Shown here in pieces: positions 9,468-18,565 of a DNA stretch of 64,000 nucleotides. The stretch comes from Chelativorans petroleitrophicus. Its GTDB lineage: Bacteria; Pseudomonadota; Alphaproteobacteria; Rhizobiales; Rhizobiaceae. Each line of letters begins with the position of its first letter. Position 1 is the stretch's first letter. Under the pieces are notes generated by a model. It saw only the letters and a program-made list of their open reading frames with translations. It ran no database searches and had not been told where the DNA came from. Where the stretch lies: assembly GCF_025398195.1 (NCBI RefSeq), contig NZ_JAODNV010000009.1, forward strand, positions 1-64,000. The letters are read 5' to 3'. The translations under genes were made by a program, and so were the position numbers.

Positions 9468-11074
9468 GCAACTCTCCTGGCGGGTTCCGTTTCGCTGCCG
9501 AGCTCGGCGGCGATACGCAGGGCTTTATCCAAGGTGATCGTGGTATGCCGTTCAGGCATCCGTTCGGGCTGATCGAGCCGCTGGTGAGCGCCCCGGCTTT
9601 CCTCCCTGCCGAACGCCGAAACTGCGATCATCAAACAAACTAGGGCGGCATCGCGCTCAATACCGGAAGCGGCTTCGTGGAGAAGCGTGCGCAGATGGCA
9701 GATCGCCTCCGTCAGTCCCGCCCCGTCCCGCAGCACGCCGACCTGCCGGTCCATGAGCGAGCGCAGTTCAGCGAGGCGCGGGAATGGCCGGTTGCCGGTG
9801 CCGTAGGAGCGCGGAGCGGCATCAGGCGCCACAGGCTCGATCGCCAATGGGCGCAAAGCCTCCCCCTTGATGTCCTCGGCAATCCAGGCGGCTGAGGCCA
9901 GCGCCTCCAGAAGCGAGTTGCTTGCCAGCCGGTTTGCGCCGTGCAGCCCGGTTGATGCGACCTCGCCGCAGGCCCACAGGCCTTCGAGCGAGCTGCGGCC
10001 CCGCTCGTCAACCTTGATCCCGCCCATGTGGTAGTGGGCGGCCGGGCGCACGGGGATAGGATCGCGAACCGGATCGAGCCCGGCTTTCTGACACAGAGCT
10101 GCCACACCGGGAAACCTACTGCCGATCCGCTCTCCCAGGGCCTGGCGCGTATCAAGAAACACGCGCTCGCCCGCGCTGATCTGCGCAAAGATCGCCCTTG
10201 CCACCACATCGCGCGGCGCAAGTTCCGCGCCCGGAACGTCCTGCATGAAGCGCTCGCCGCGGCTGTTGACGAGCCACGCCCCTTCGCCGCGCAGCGCCTC
10301 GGTTGCAAGCGGCATCGGATCGAGCCCGGCCAAAATAGCCGTCGGGTGGAACTGCACGAACTCGAGATCGCGCAGCACCGCTCCGGCGCGGGCAGCCATC
10401 GCCAGCCCCGCCCCAATCGCGCCCAGGGGATTGGTGGTATGTGCATAGAGCCCGCCAACCCCTCCTGTCGCCAGCACGACTGCGCGGCAGGGGATCAGGA
10501 TGGGCTCGTCTTCGCCCTCGCCGCCGCGAACGGCGCAGAAAACGCCGGTCACCTGGCCATTCGCATCGAGCGCCAGATCGCTTGCCCGGTAGCCCTCGCG
10601 GATTTCGATCCACGGAGCGGCTCGGGCGGCGCGGATAAGAGCGTCCAGCACGGATTTGCCGGTTCTGTCACCCGCCGCGTGAACGATCCTTCGGCGCGAG
10701 TGGGCGGCTTCCAGACCCAGAAGCAGCTTGGCGCCGGAGGCGGTTCGGTCAAAGGACACGCCTTGATCAATCAGCCACTCGATGCAGGAGGGCGCCGCCG
10801 CCGCAATCCTTTCAGCAACAGCAGGGTCGCTGAGGCCGGCACCCGCATTCACCGTGTCGGCCGCATGAAGAGCGGGATTGTCATCGGGACCGATCGCCGC
10901 CGCGATGCCCCCTTGCGCCAAGGGCGTGGAAGCCTCCCGCCCCAGCGGAGAGGCTACAAGCAGAGTGACGGGCAATGGCGTCAGGCGCAGGGCCGTTGCA
11001 AGCCCTGCAATGCCACCACCCACGACTATGACGCGGTCCTGGACCGTGGCGTACTGTGGATGGGCTGTTCCCAC
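9464..11074 (-). CDS. nadB: L-aspartate oxidase
   Basis: This FAD enzyme oxidises L-aspartate to iminoaspartate, the first step of de novo NAD synthesis. The Rossmann motif VVGGGIAGLATALR is at the N-terminus, followed by GREASTPLAQGGIAAAIG, the substrate-loop motif EFVQFHPTAI, and GLHGANRLASNSLLEAL. A TTG-initiated frame extends to 11116 inside nadA. I prefer the GTG at 11074 because it lies just past the nadA stop with GAGG about 8 bases upstream, giving about 536 residues. It is operonic with nadA and nadC. Confidence 0.94.
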   Translation of the reverse strand: MGTAHPQYATVQDRVIVVGGGIAGLATALRLTPLPVTLLVASPLGREASTPLAQGGIAAAIGPDDNPALHAADTVNAGAGLSDPAVAERIAAAAPSCIEWLIDQGVSFDRTASGAKLLLGLEAAHSRRRIVHAAGDRTGKSVLDALIRAARAAPWIEIREGYRASDLALDANGQVTGVFCAVRGGEGEDEPILIPCRAVVLATGGVGGLYAHTTNPLGAIGAGLAMAARAGAVLRDLEFVQFHPTAILAGLDPMPLATEALRGEGAWLVNSRGERFMQDVPGAELAPRDVVARAIFAQISAGERVFLDTRQALGERIGSRFPGVAALCQKAGLDPVRDPIPVRPAAHYHMGGIKVDERGRSSLEGLWACGEVASTGLHGANRLASNSLLEALASAAWIAEDIKGEALRPLAIEPVAPDAAPRSYGTGNRPFPRLAELRSLMDRQVGVLRDGAGLTEAICHLRTLLHEAASGIERDAALVCLMIAVSAFGREESRGAHQRLDQPERMPERHTTITLDKALRIAAELGSETEPARRVA

Positions 11075-11084
11075 GAGACGTGCC

Positions 11085-12077
11085 TCAGCCCACGGCGAGC
11101 ATGCGCTCGACGGCAAGCCGCGCCTTCTCGGCCACGGCCGGATCGATGGTCACCTCATGCCGCCGCTGTTCGAGGGCCTGCCGGATCTTGGGCAAAGTAA
11201 TGCGTTTCATGTGCGGGCAAAGATTGCAGGGCCGCACGAATTCGATTTCAGGGTAGAGCGCGGCCACATTGTCGCTCATCGAACATTCGGTGATCAGGGC
11301 GACCCGGGAGGGCCGCTTCTCGCCGACGAATTCAGCCATACGTGCGGTTGAACCGGCAAAATCGGCTTCCGCCACCACCTCCGGCGGCGCTTCCGGATGG
11401 GCCAGCACCACCACGTCCGGATAGCTCTCGCGCACATCGCGGATATCCTGGGGCGTGAAACGCTCATGCACCTCGCAATGGCCTTTCCAGGTGATGATCT
11501 CTATATCGGGCATCTGCGCGGCGGTGTTCTGCGCCAGGAACTCGTCCGGCAGCATGATCACCCGGTCAACGCCCAGCGAGGCGATCACCTTTTTCGCATT
11601 GCCCGATGTGCAGCAGATGTCCGACTCCGCTTTTACGGCGGCCGACGTGTTCACATAGGTGACGACCGGCACGCCCGGATGGCGCTTTCGCAATTCGCGC
11701 ACATCCTCAGCGGTGATCGACTCGGCCAGCGAGCAGCCCGCCTCCATGTCCGGGATGAGTACGGTCTTTTCCGGATTGAGCAGCTTGGCGGTTTCCGCCA
11801 TGAAGTGCACGCCTGCAAGCACGATCACATCAGCATTTGACTTCGCCGCCTCGCGGGCAAGTGCCAGGCTGTCGCCCACGATGTCGGCGACCGTGTGGAA
11901 GATCTCGGGCGTCTGATAATTGTGCGCCAGGATCACCGCGTTGCGCTCGCGTTTGAGCGCCAGGATGGCTTCGATATCGCTGGCGAATGAAGGCCATTCC
12001 ATGGATGGAACATGATGCTGCACACGGGCGTAAAGATCGGGCAGCGGCAGGGACGCGGGCGGAGCAGCATTGGCCAT
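11085..12077 (-). CDS. nadA: Quinolinate synthase A
   Basis: This 4Fe-4S enzyme condenses iminoaspartate with dihydroxyacetone phosphate to quinolinate. The 330-residue protein has the family Cys-bearing segments [18 protein letters not shown] and the C-terminal [16 protein letters not shown], consistent with the three cluster ligands, plus [10 protein letters not shown] and FAGSTARM. It is the first gene of nadABC. Three dyad boxes lie in the 160 bases upstream, and nadQ lies just behind them on the same strand. Confidence 0.96.
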   Translation of the reverse strand: MANAAPPASLPLPDLYARVQHHVPSMEWPSFASDIEAILALKRERNAVILAHNYQTPEIFHTVADIVGDSLALAREAAKSNADVIVLAGVHFMAETAKLLNPEKTVLIPDMEAGCSLAESITAEDVRELRKRHPGVPVVTYVNTSAAVKAESDICCTSGNAKKVIASLGVDRVIMLPDEFLAQNTAAQMPDIEIITWKGHCEVHERFTPQDIRDVRESYPDVVVLAHPEAPPEVVAEADFAGSTARMAEFVGEKRPSRVALITECSMSDNVAALYPEIEFVRPCNLCPHMKRITLPKIRQALEQRRHEVTIDPAVAEKARLAVERMLAVG

Positions 12078-12088
12078 GGCAGCCTCCT

Positions 12089-12105
12089 GTACTCATTATG
12101 AGCAT
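12089..12105 (-). promoter_or_regulatory. NadQ-type operator box 1
   Basis: Degenerate dyad of geometry 6-5-6: GTACTC, ATTAT, GAGCAT. The right arm matches box 2 exactly. It ends 12 bases before the nadA start codon, a position suited to repression. Confidence 0.6.
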
Positions 12106-12117
12106 TAGCAAATCATA

Positions 12118-12140
12118 GAAATGCTCGATTTGAGCATTTC
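12118..12140 (-). promoter_or_regulatory. NadQ-type operator box 2 (perfect dyad)
   Basis: Perfect inverted repeat with 9-bp arms (GAAATGCTC and GAGCATTTC) around a 5-base spacer. It is the strongest of three boxes upstream of nadA, and its centre is 32 bases, about three helical turns, from box 1. Assignment to NadQ follows from the adjacent nadQ gene and is an inference. Confidence 0.75.
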
Positions 12141-12180
12141 TTGCACATGAGAAAACCGGCTGCATAGCCGGTACGAAATT

Positions 12181-12197
12181 ATGCTAAACGCGAGTAT
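12181..12197 (-). promoter_or_regulatory. NadQ-type operator box 3 (degenerate)
   Basis: ATGCTA, AACGC, GAGTAT keeps the 6-5-6 geometry of the other two boxes with one mismatch in each arm. It lies between the nadQ stop and the nadA promoter region. Confidence 0.45.
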
Positions 12198-12235
12198 AAG
12201 TCTTCGTCAACCCGGAATTTTCAGGGCGCGACGCA

Positions 12236-13216
12236 TCACCTCAGGCGCGGCAGGCGCACGCCGGGCGCCGGCCGTTCCAGCAGCACCTCGCGCCGGAAAC
12301 GCACCAGCCGGGCGGGGCGCCCGCCGGTCTTGGTGGTCACCTCTCCGGTCTCCTCCACCAGACCCTGCATCTCCACGAGGCGGCGGAAGTTCTGCTTGTG
12401 CAGGCGTATGCCTGACAGCGCTTCCACGGTTCTTTGAAGATCAAGCAAGGTGAAGGCGGCGGGCATCAGCTCGAAGATTACGGGCCGGTACTTGATCTTG
12501 CCGCGCAGGCGGCCGATCGCCGTGGCGAGGATGCGCCGGTGGTCCAGGGCCATGGGCTTTCCGGGCGCGATCCGCGCCTTTGCCGCGGTCGCGCCGTCAC
12601 GCAGCGCCTCGGGCACGAGGCCGGCTTCGTAGAGCAGCTCATAGCGCTCAAGAACGCGCTCGTCGGTCCACGTCCTGGCCTCGAAGCCGAAGGTGAGCTC
12701 GATGCGTTCCTCGCGGAACTGCCGCAGGGGTTTGCCGCCCGCACGCGCCCATGCCTTCAGCGCGGGCTCGATGACATCAAGCGCCTTGGGTCTGCCGTCG
12801 CGCCAATCCTCCCATGGAAGATAATCGTACCAGTTTTGCCAAGCGGCATGGGCAAGGCCGGCGGGGCGCGCCTCCTGCACGAGGGCGAGGTAGGCGATCG
12901 AGAGCGCATGCCCCGCATTCGGGTCATGGGCTTCGGCCCGGTCTCTGTCGCCGAAGGTGTAAAGCTGCTCCACGTAACCCAGGGTGAGCTGCGTCTGCTC
13001 GGTAACCCAGCTGCGCAGCCCCATCTCAAGCGTGCGATGCTGAGATTGCAAAGGGCCTGAGGGCAACCCCTCCGGCTGCTGCGGATCTGACCGCACCGTA
13101 AGCACCCGCGGCTCATCGGGCGTCGCCGCCATGATGACGGCGCTCAGATCAATAGTCGGCGCCGCATGGGGCTCAATGCTGGTCTTGGATCGCCGGGCGG
13201 AAAAGGACGAGGCCAT
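12236..13216 (-). CDS. nadQ: NadQ, Nudix-related transcriptional regulator of NAD synthesis
   Basis: This is an alphaproteobacterial repressor that combines a Nudix-like sensor region with a C-terminal winged helix and controls NAD biosynthesis. The protein of about 326 residues shows LTLGYVEQLYTFGDRDR and SIAYLALVQE in the Nudix-like part, and a C-terminal wHTH region ending in KTGGRPARLVRFRRE. An open frame extends to 13249. The ATG at 13216 is chosen because CAGGTG sits at the right distance. The gene is immediately upstream of nadABC on the same strand, with three matching dyads between them. Confidence 0.87.
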   Translation of the reverse strand: MASSFSARRSKTSIEPHAAPTIDLSAVIMAATPDEPRVLTVRSDPQQPEGLPSGPLQSQHRTLEMGLRSWVTEQTQLTLGYVEQLYTFGDRDRAEAHDPNAGHALSIAYLALVQEARPAGLAHAAWQNWYDYLPWEDWRDGRPKALDVIEPALKAWARAGGKPLRQFREERIELTFGFEARTWTDERVLERYELLYEAGLVPEALRDGATAAKARIAPGKPMALDHRRILATAIGRLRGKIKYRPVIFELMPAAFTLLDLQRTVEALSGIRLHKQNFRRLVEMQGLVEETGEVTTKTGGRPARLVRFRREVLLERPAPGVRLPRLR

Positions 13217-13302
13217 GGACACCTGAAAGCGAACAAGTTCGGAAAGCACAGGATACCGGAGCCGAGTGACCTCAGTCGAGAGCCACTTTGAACGGCCGTG
13301 CT

Positions 13303-13332
13303 CCCCGCTAACGGCAAGTGTTTAAAGCGGGG
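13303..13332 (-). terminator. Possible weak hairpin downstream of the BA14K-like gene
   Basis: CCCCGCT (13303-13309) pairs with AGCGGGG (13326-13332) across a 16-base loop, just beyond the stop of the BA14K-like gene and before nadQ. The loop is long and there is no T-run, so termination activity is uncertain. Confidence 0.3.
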
Positions 13333-13377
13333 TATGAAATGCGCGGCACGCAGATATTCTCGCGCGCTCGACTGGCT

Positions 13378-14007
13378 TCACTCGCACTGCCGCCTTGGCC
13401 CGCCTCCGTAGGGCTGATAGGTGTTGTCTTCCGGCCGGTACGAGCGGTAGCGGCTGAGGCAGTCCCGGATATGGTCGGCTGAAAGCGTCGGACTTTCGTT
13501 AGTGACGTGAAGTTGCTCTTCGGCGTAGTAAGGTGCCGGTTCTCCGGTAGCGGTGAACGGCGATACGCACGGACGGACTTCTCCGCTATGGGCCATGTAG
13601 CTGTTCGTTTCCGGCCGGTAGGAGCGGTAACGGGCGGAGCACCATTTCACATGTGCCGCGACATCGGCTTCCAGGGCATTTGACGGCTGGCCATCGCCTA
13701 TTTCTCCTGTCGGGGCGACGCCTGCGGTTGGGGTCGCATCGATCTCTCCGGCAACCGCTGTGGAAGGGCCCGCCGCCGCTTTAGTCAAGCCGCCGCTGCG
13801 GGTGGCAGCCCCGTGAATGGGGATGCGCCGAACGTCCTGCGTTACGGCTTCGGCGTCGCCTGCTAGCCTGCGATCTGCTCCGTCCGCGCTGGCATCCAGC
13901 TCCCGCGCCGGTTCGGCAACAATCAGGTAGGTGGCAATTGCCGCTCCGCTGATGAAGACTGCGGACGAGGCCAGGAACCCGCAAATCAAGGCCAGCAACG
14001 GTTTCAT
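13378..14007 (-). CDS. BA14K-like exported protein with two repeats
   Basis: The protein of about 209 residues has an N-terminal signal or membrane segment (about residues 3-30), a low-complexity Ala/Gly/Thr-rich middle, and two copies of a Cys-flanked motif, CSARYRSYRPETNSY and CLSRYRSYRPEDNTY. Each is followed by a Gly-rich turn and a further Cys, which is the BA14K signature known from Brucella and other Hyphomicrobiales. Members are small surface or periplasmic proteins of unclear role, some reported to be lectin-like. The ATG at 14007 is chosen over an upstream start because AGGAGG precedes it. Confidence 0.78.
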   Translation of the reverse strand: MKPLLALICGFLASSAVFISGAAIATYLIVAEPARELDASADGADRRLAGDAEAVTQDVRRIPIHGAATRSGGLTKAAAGPSTAVAGEIDATPTAGVAPTGEIGDGQPSNALEADVAAHVKWCSARYRSYRPETNSYMAHSGEVRPCVSPFTATGEPAPYYAEEQLHVTNESPTLSADHIRDCLSRYRSYRPEDNTYQPYGGGPRRQCE

Positions 14008-14130
14008 ACCTAATCCTCCTTTCACGAGGGCAAACTTTTCACCGACGGGATGGGTTCCTGAAATGAGTGAGATGCGAGGTGCCTATTCGTGCACCCAGAC
14101 CCCTAATCCGGCTTCTGAACTCGGCTGCAC

Positions 14131-14334
14131 CGGGAGGCCAAGCGGTTGAAGGCGCTGGAAGAGGAGAATGCACGCCTGAAGAAGCTTCTGGCGGAGTCGA
14201 TGATGGACGTGTCGACGCTGCGCGAGATGCTGGCAAAAACTTCTGACGCCCGGTTCAAGGAGGACGGCCGTGGACTGGGCCATTGAAGAGAGGGGATATT
14301 CCCAACGCCGCGCCTGCGATTTGATGGGCAGGCT
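14131..14334 (+). pseudogene. IS3-family transposase remnant (end of OrfA, start of OrfB)
   Basis: One frame reads REAKRLKALEEENARLKKLL followed by a stretch with DVSTLREML, the coiled-coil tail of an IS3-type OrfA. The overlapping frame behind it reads AVDWAIEERGYSQRRACDLM, the start of OrfB. Both 5' and 3' parts are missing and no terminal inverted repeats were found. The OrfB scrap runs directly into the truncated ABC ATPase gene at about 14335, so an insertion followed by deletion probably removed that gene's 5' half. Confidence 0.75.
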
Positions 14335-15456
14335 TCCGCGGCGCGGAAAAAGGCGTTGGAGCTCCTGAAGCTGGTCCACATTCCGGATCCGGAGCGGCGG
14401 CTCAAATCCTATCCGCACGAGCTCTCGGGAGGACAGCGCCAGCGCGTGATGATCGCCATGGCGCTCGCCAACGACCCGGACCTTCTGATCGCTGACGAGC
14501 CGACGACCGCACTCGACGTGACGATCCAGGCAGAAATCCTGCGGCTGCTGGCCGAGCTGCAGAAGAAGCTCGGCATGGCAATTCTCTACATCACCCACGA
14601 TCTCAGGATCGTGGAGGCTTTTGCGAGCCGCGTTTACGTGATGCAGAAGGGCAGGGTGGTCGAGGAAGGTACGACAGATGACATCTTCCACCGCCCGGGG
14701 GAGCCGTATACGAAAATGCTGCTTGCCGCTGAGCCGGAAGGCTCGAAGCCGCCGGTGCCGGCCGCTGCACCCATTCTGCTTGACGCCAAGAAGGTGTCAG
14801 TGACGTTCCGCTCGGGCGGCGGTTTCTTTGCCCGACCAGCTTTCGAATTGAAAGCGGTGTGCAGGACGTCACGCTCACGCTTCGCGCCGGGCAGACGATC
14901 GGCATCGTGGGCGAATCCGGCTCCGGAAAATCCACCCTCGCGGCAGCCTCAGCCCGTGCATGACGGTGGGCGAGATCATCACCGAGGGGCTTCTGGTGCA
15001 CGAACCGCAGCTTGCGGCCCGCGAGCGCGAGGAAGCGGCGATCAAGGCGCTGGAGGAGGTCGGGATCGATCCCGTTATGCGCAACCGCTTCCCGCACGAG
15101 TTTTCCGGCAGCCAGCGCCAGCGCATCGCGATCGCAAGGGCAACGGTGCTGAAGCCTACGGTCATCGTGCTTGACGAGCCGACCTCCGCGCTTGACCGCT
15201 CGGTGCAGAAGCAGATCATCAATCTGCTGCGGCGTATCCAGGAGAGCCATGGGCTCTCCTACATTTTCATCAGCCACGATCTCGCGGTGGTGAAGGTGCT
15301 TGCCGATCACACGATCGTGATGAAGACCGGCCGGGTGGTCGAGGAAGGGCCGACGGAGGTGTTCCGCGATCCGAAGAGCGACTACACCCGCGCCTCATGC
15401 GCGCGGCCTTCAATCTTAAGGACGTGTTGAGGCAGCAGGTTAAGATGCGAGCCTGA
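14335..15456 (+). pseudogene. Decayed tandem ABC ATPase of a peptide transporter (YejF/GsiA-like)
   Basis: The first ATPase half begins only at ALELLKLVHIPDPERR and keeps its signature SGGQRQRV and Walker [13 protein letters not shown], but has no Walker A. The second half starts in another frame near 14858 with VQDVTLTLRAGQ and Walker A GESGSGKST. An internal deletion then joins it to SPCMTVGEIITEG, losing roughly the segment from Walker A to the Q-loop. Near 15393 a single missing base shifts the usual C-terminus (RALMRAAFNLKDV) out of frame; the restored frame stops at 15454-15456. A 5' truncation, a deletion and a frameshift make function very unlikely. Confidence 0.85.
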
Positions 15457-15516
15457 TGGGTGGCATACGTGCGAGGAGGCCGTAGTCGTCGAGACCATCG
15501 ATATCCGGCTCAGTGC

Positions 15517-16731
15517 TCAGGCGCGGTCCGCCCCCTCGGCAACACGGATGGCGGTAAGCAGGCTGAGGCCGGTGTGATAGCCAGGGTCTAGGTCGGGCGT
15601 CGCCGGCACGTAGTCGACCGGGCCTTCGGCAGTCAGCGTCTGATAGGCGATCGGCGGTTCGCCTCGCCAGTATTGGCGGAAGAAGGCCTCGTCCGCCCGC
15701 CGCCAGGCGGCGAGCGTGTCGGGGTTGCCGGTCCGTGACCAGGCGAGCGCCGCCGTACGGATCGCTTCCGGCAGAGACCACCAGGGCTGGTAACGGCTGA
15801 GCTTCTCGCCTGTGGAGATCGATATGGTGAGCGAGAGTCCGGCTTCCGCAAAGCCGAAGTCGATCGAGGAGAGTAGAACGCGCTCGAGTGTGCACACCAG
15901 CTCCGCGTCGCTGGCGGCCGGGGAATAGTCCAGCGCGAAGCCGGCGAACTCGATCCCGTGGCCGACATTGCAATGGTCGTCACCGGGCACGTTTCGCAGG
16001 AGAAAAGTGTTCGGGTCGAGGTGCCGCTCGATCACATGGGCGATGAAGTGTCCGGCGAAGTCCGCGTGTTCGGCCAGTCCTAGCCGCTCCAGCATGCCGG
16101 CGGCCCCCAGCAGGATCATGCGGGGCCCGAAATCGTCCGCCTGGGCGGCAAGGGCCGCTTCGCCGAGCTCCGCCTGCTCGTCCATCTGGAAACGGCCATC
16201 CTCGATCGCTGCGATAACGCGGCCGAGATAGGCGAGATGATTGGGCAGGTCCTCCGGCTGGTAGCGGTGCGCCGCCGCGATCAGCCCCTTGGCCGCGAAG
16301 GCATCCGAATAGGTGTAGATCTCGCCTGCCGGGCTTTGGGGGACGACGCGCCCGTCCTTTTCGGCGCGGATCGGCTGCATGGACGCGTTATAGCGGAAAT
16401 AGACGTGACCGTCCGTGCTCTGCAGTTCCTTCAGAAGCGCGTAGAGGCGGCAGCCGGCTTCATCGAGCTTTCGCGAAAGATCAGGCTGCCGCTCGGCAAA
16501 GAAGGCGGCATGGGTAGCGATTGCCTCGAGGCCGCGGCCCTGGATCCAGCCATAGGTATAATCCGGTCCGCGCAGGCCGTCGGCGGCCGTGTAGTCGGCG
16601 AGTGTCAGGCTGTTGAGCTTCGTGTTCAGGAAGCCGCGCCCGAGCGGCGGCCGGGAGAGCATCCATCGAAGCGTGCCGGCATTGGCGCGCGTGTAGCGCT
16701 CCGCCGCCTCCTGCAGGAACGTGCCGCTCAT
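15517..16731 (-). CDS. N-acylglucosamine 2-epimerase (AGE) family sugar isomerase
   Basis: The protein of about 404 residues, of AGE-family length, matches the (alpha/alpha)6-barrel AGE/cellobiose-epimerase/YihS-like family. These enzymes epimerise or isomerise free sugars such as N-acyl amino sugars, mannose or glucose. Recognisable segments include DYTYGWIQGRGLEA, YSDAFAAKGLIAAA and CNVGHGIEFAGFALDY, which carry conserved His and Glu residues of the barrel. A frame extends to 16941, but the ATG at 16731 overlaps the permease stop as ATGA. It is the last gene of a sugar ABC operon, which suggests it processes the imported sugar. Confidence 0.82.
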   Translation of the reverse strand: MSGTFLQEAAERYTRANAGTLRWMLSRPPLGRGFLNTKLNSLTLADYTAADGLRGPDYTYGWIQGRGLEAIATHAAFFAERQPDLSRKLDEAGCRLYALLKELQSTDGHVYFRYNASMQPIRAEKDGRVVPQSPAGEIYTYSDAFAAKGLIAAAHRYQPEDLPNHLAYLGRVIAAIEDGRFQMDEQAELGEAALAAQADDFGPRMILLGAAGMLERLGLAEHADFAGHFIAHVIERHLDPNTFLLRNVPGDDHCNVGHGIEFAGFALDYSPAASDAELVCTLERVLLSSIDFGFAEAGLSLTISISTGEKLSRYQPWWSLPEAIRTAALAWSRTGNPDTLAAWRRADEAFFRQYWRGEPPIAYQTLTAEGPVDYVPATPDLDPGYHTGLSLLTAIRVAEGADRA

Positions 16732-17609
16732 TCCTTGAGGCCCGTGGCTGCCACGCTCTGCACAAAGTTGCGGCGCAGGATGACGAAGAGGGTGATGGAA
16801 GGGATAAGCACGGTGGCGGATGCCGCGCTCAGGCGGCCGAGATCCACCGTGAAGCCCGTCTGGAAAAGCGCCAGCCCCACCTCGATCGTATAGGTCTCGC
16901 GCGTAGTGGTGACGATCATCGGCCAGGCGAAGGCGGTCCATGCCTGAAAGAAGGCGAGGACGGCAAGCGCGCCGAGTGCGCCGCGCAGAAGCGGTAGGAC
17001 GATCGCCCAGAAAATCCAGAACTCGCCGGCGCCGTCGATGCGCGCCGCCTCAAGAAGCTCGTCGGGTATGGAGTGCATGACGTTCTGGCGGATCAGGAAA
17101 ATGCCGAAGCTCATCACCAGGTAGCCGAGCAGGAGGCCCCAGGTGGAATTGAGAATGCCCAAGGCCTGCGCCTGGAAATAGAGCGGGATCATGTAAACCT
17201 CGAACGGCACGATGGCCGTAGCGAGGATGATCACGAAGATGACGCTCAACGTACGGAAGCGGAATTTCGCCAGCACATAGCCGGAGATCGCCGAAGTGGC
17301 GACGATCGACAGGGTCGAGAGCACTGCAAAGGTAAGGCTGTTGAAGATCCAGCGCGCCAGCGGCGTGTCCGCGAGCACTGCGCGGAAATTCTCCACAGTG
17401 GGCTCGGCAGGGATGATGGTGGGTGGCCAGGCCAGAAGTTCCTGCGGCGTCTTGAACGCGTTCGAGACGAGGAAGACGAGCGGCAGGATCATGAGAAGGG
17501 AGAAGGCGAAGAGAAAGACGTCAATCGCCAGATTGATGAGCCTTTCCCGTGCGGGAATCTCTTCTGCTGCGCTCACGCTGACCTTGCCGGTTGCGTCCAC
17601 CGCCGTCAT
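16728..17609 (-). CDS. Carbohydrate ABC transporter permease (MalG type)
   Basis: The 293-residue inner-membrane protein has a first helix near residues 30-52, a periplasmic loop (PTIIPAEPTVENFRAV) and the BPD domain. Its coupling loop LLEAARIDGAGEFWIFWAIVLP fits the MalG EAA consensus. It forms the channel with the MalF-type partner just upstream, to which it is coupled by ATGA. No ATPase gene is present in this operon. Confidence 0.92.
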   Translation of the reverse strand: MTAVDATGKVSVSAAEEIPARERLINLAIDVFLFAFSLLMILPLVFLVSNAFKTPQELLAWPPTIIPAEPTVENFRAVLADTPLARWIFNSLTFAVLSTLSIVATSAISGYVLAKFRFRTLSVIFVIILATAIVPFEVYMIPLYFQAQALGILNSTWGLLLGYLVMSFGIFLIRQNVMHSIPDELLEAARIDGAGEFWIFWAIVLPLLRGALGALAVLAFFQAWTAFAWPMIVTTTRETYTIEVGLALFQTGFTVDLGRLSAASATVLIPSITLFVILRRNFVQSVAATGLKE

Positions 17610-18493
17610 GCCCGTCCCTTCTCACGCAGCAGGCCGAACTGGATGAGGGTCAACACCAGAACGATCGCCAGAAGAACCACGGCTTCCGAAGCTGCATAGC
17701 CGACACGATAATTGCGGAAGCTGTTTTCCAGCATGTCGAGGACGAGCACCCGCACCAGCCGGCCAGGCGCCCCTTGCGAGTCGGAAGCAAGCACGAAAGC
17801 CTGCGCATAGACATTGAAGCCGGAAATCAGCGTCACGACGGAAACATACAGCGTGATCGGCTTCAGGAGCGGAATAGACACGTACCAGAAGCGCTGGATG
17901 CCGCCCGCGCCGTCGAGCTTGGCGGCCTCGAAAAGCGAGACCGGCAGGCTCTTGAAGCCGACGAGATAGATGAGCACCGCATAGCCGAGCGCCTGCCAGG
18001 AGCAGAGCACGATGATGCAGATCACCGACAGCACCGGATCGAAAAGCCAGGGCTGCGCCGGGACGCCGAAATACTGCAAAAGCGCGTTCAGCGGTCCGAG
18101 TTTGGCGTCGAAGATCCATTTCCAGGCCATGGCCGCGGGAACGAGCGAAACGACATGGGGGATGAAGACCGCCGTCTCGTAGAAGCCTGAGAAGCGCGAG
18201 GCGGTGCGGTGATGGATGAGCGCGGCGATCGTTATGGCCAGCGGGATGGTAACCGCCAGAACGCCGAAAGCGATGATCGAGGTGTTCACCAGCGCATCGA
18301 GGAACAGCCGGTCATGGAAAAGCTCGCGGAAATTGTCGAGCCCGATGAAAGGCTTGTTCTTTGACAGGATGTCCCACTTGTGAAGGCTGAGCCGCAGCGT
18401 CTCGGTGATCGGATAGATGCGCACCCATGCGAAGATCGCGAGCGTCGGCAGGAACGCCAGCATCGCGAACCGCCATAGTCTTCGCTGCAGCAT
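17606..18493 (-). CDS. Carbohydrate ABC transporter permease (MalF/UgpA type)
   Basis: The 295-residue permease has the CUT1-family N-terminal helix (AMLAFLPTLAIFAWVRIYPI), the motif FIGLDNFRELFHDRLF, and an EAA loop SLFEAAKLDGAGGIQRFWYVSIP. GGGAAAG lies 6 bases ahead of the ATG. It follows the binding-protein gene by 72 bases and overlaps the MalG-type gene. Confidence 0.92.
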   Translation of the reverse strand: MLQRRLWRFAMLAFLPTLAIFAWVRIYPITETLRLSLHKWDILSKNKPFIGLDNFRELFHDRLFLDALVNTSIIAFGVLAVTIPLAITIAALIHHRTASRFSGFYETAVFIPHVVSLVPAAMAWKWIFDAKLGPLNALLQYFGVPAQPWLFDPVLSVICIIVLCSWQALGYAVLIYLVGFKSLPVSLFEAAKLDGAGGIQRFWYVSIPLLKPITLYVSVVTLISGFNVYAQAFVLASDSQGAPGRLVRVLVLDMLENSFRNYRVGYAASEAVVLLAIVLVLTLIQFGLLREKGRA

Positions 18494-18565
18494 ATGCTTT
18501 CCCGTCGGAACTGCCTTTATAGCCAGAGCGGCCGGTGGCCGCCCTGGAGCTTATAGCGAGGGCAC

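Noticed and set aside
12434-13060. 208-codon plus-strand frame opposite nadQ
   Set aside because: Antisense shadow; the minus-strand protein is a recognisable NadQ with matching operators.
14356-15174. Reading the 272-codon frame as a functional ABC ATPase
   Set aside because: It lacks Walker A in its first half and runs out of frame in its second half, where the true ATPase sequence continues in other frames.
15517-16941. Upstream extension of the AGE-family gene to 16941
   Set aside because: The extra 70 residues are Arg/His-rich shadow sequence of the overlapping permease. The ATG at 16731 gives the family N-terminus and an ATGA overlap.
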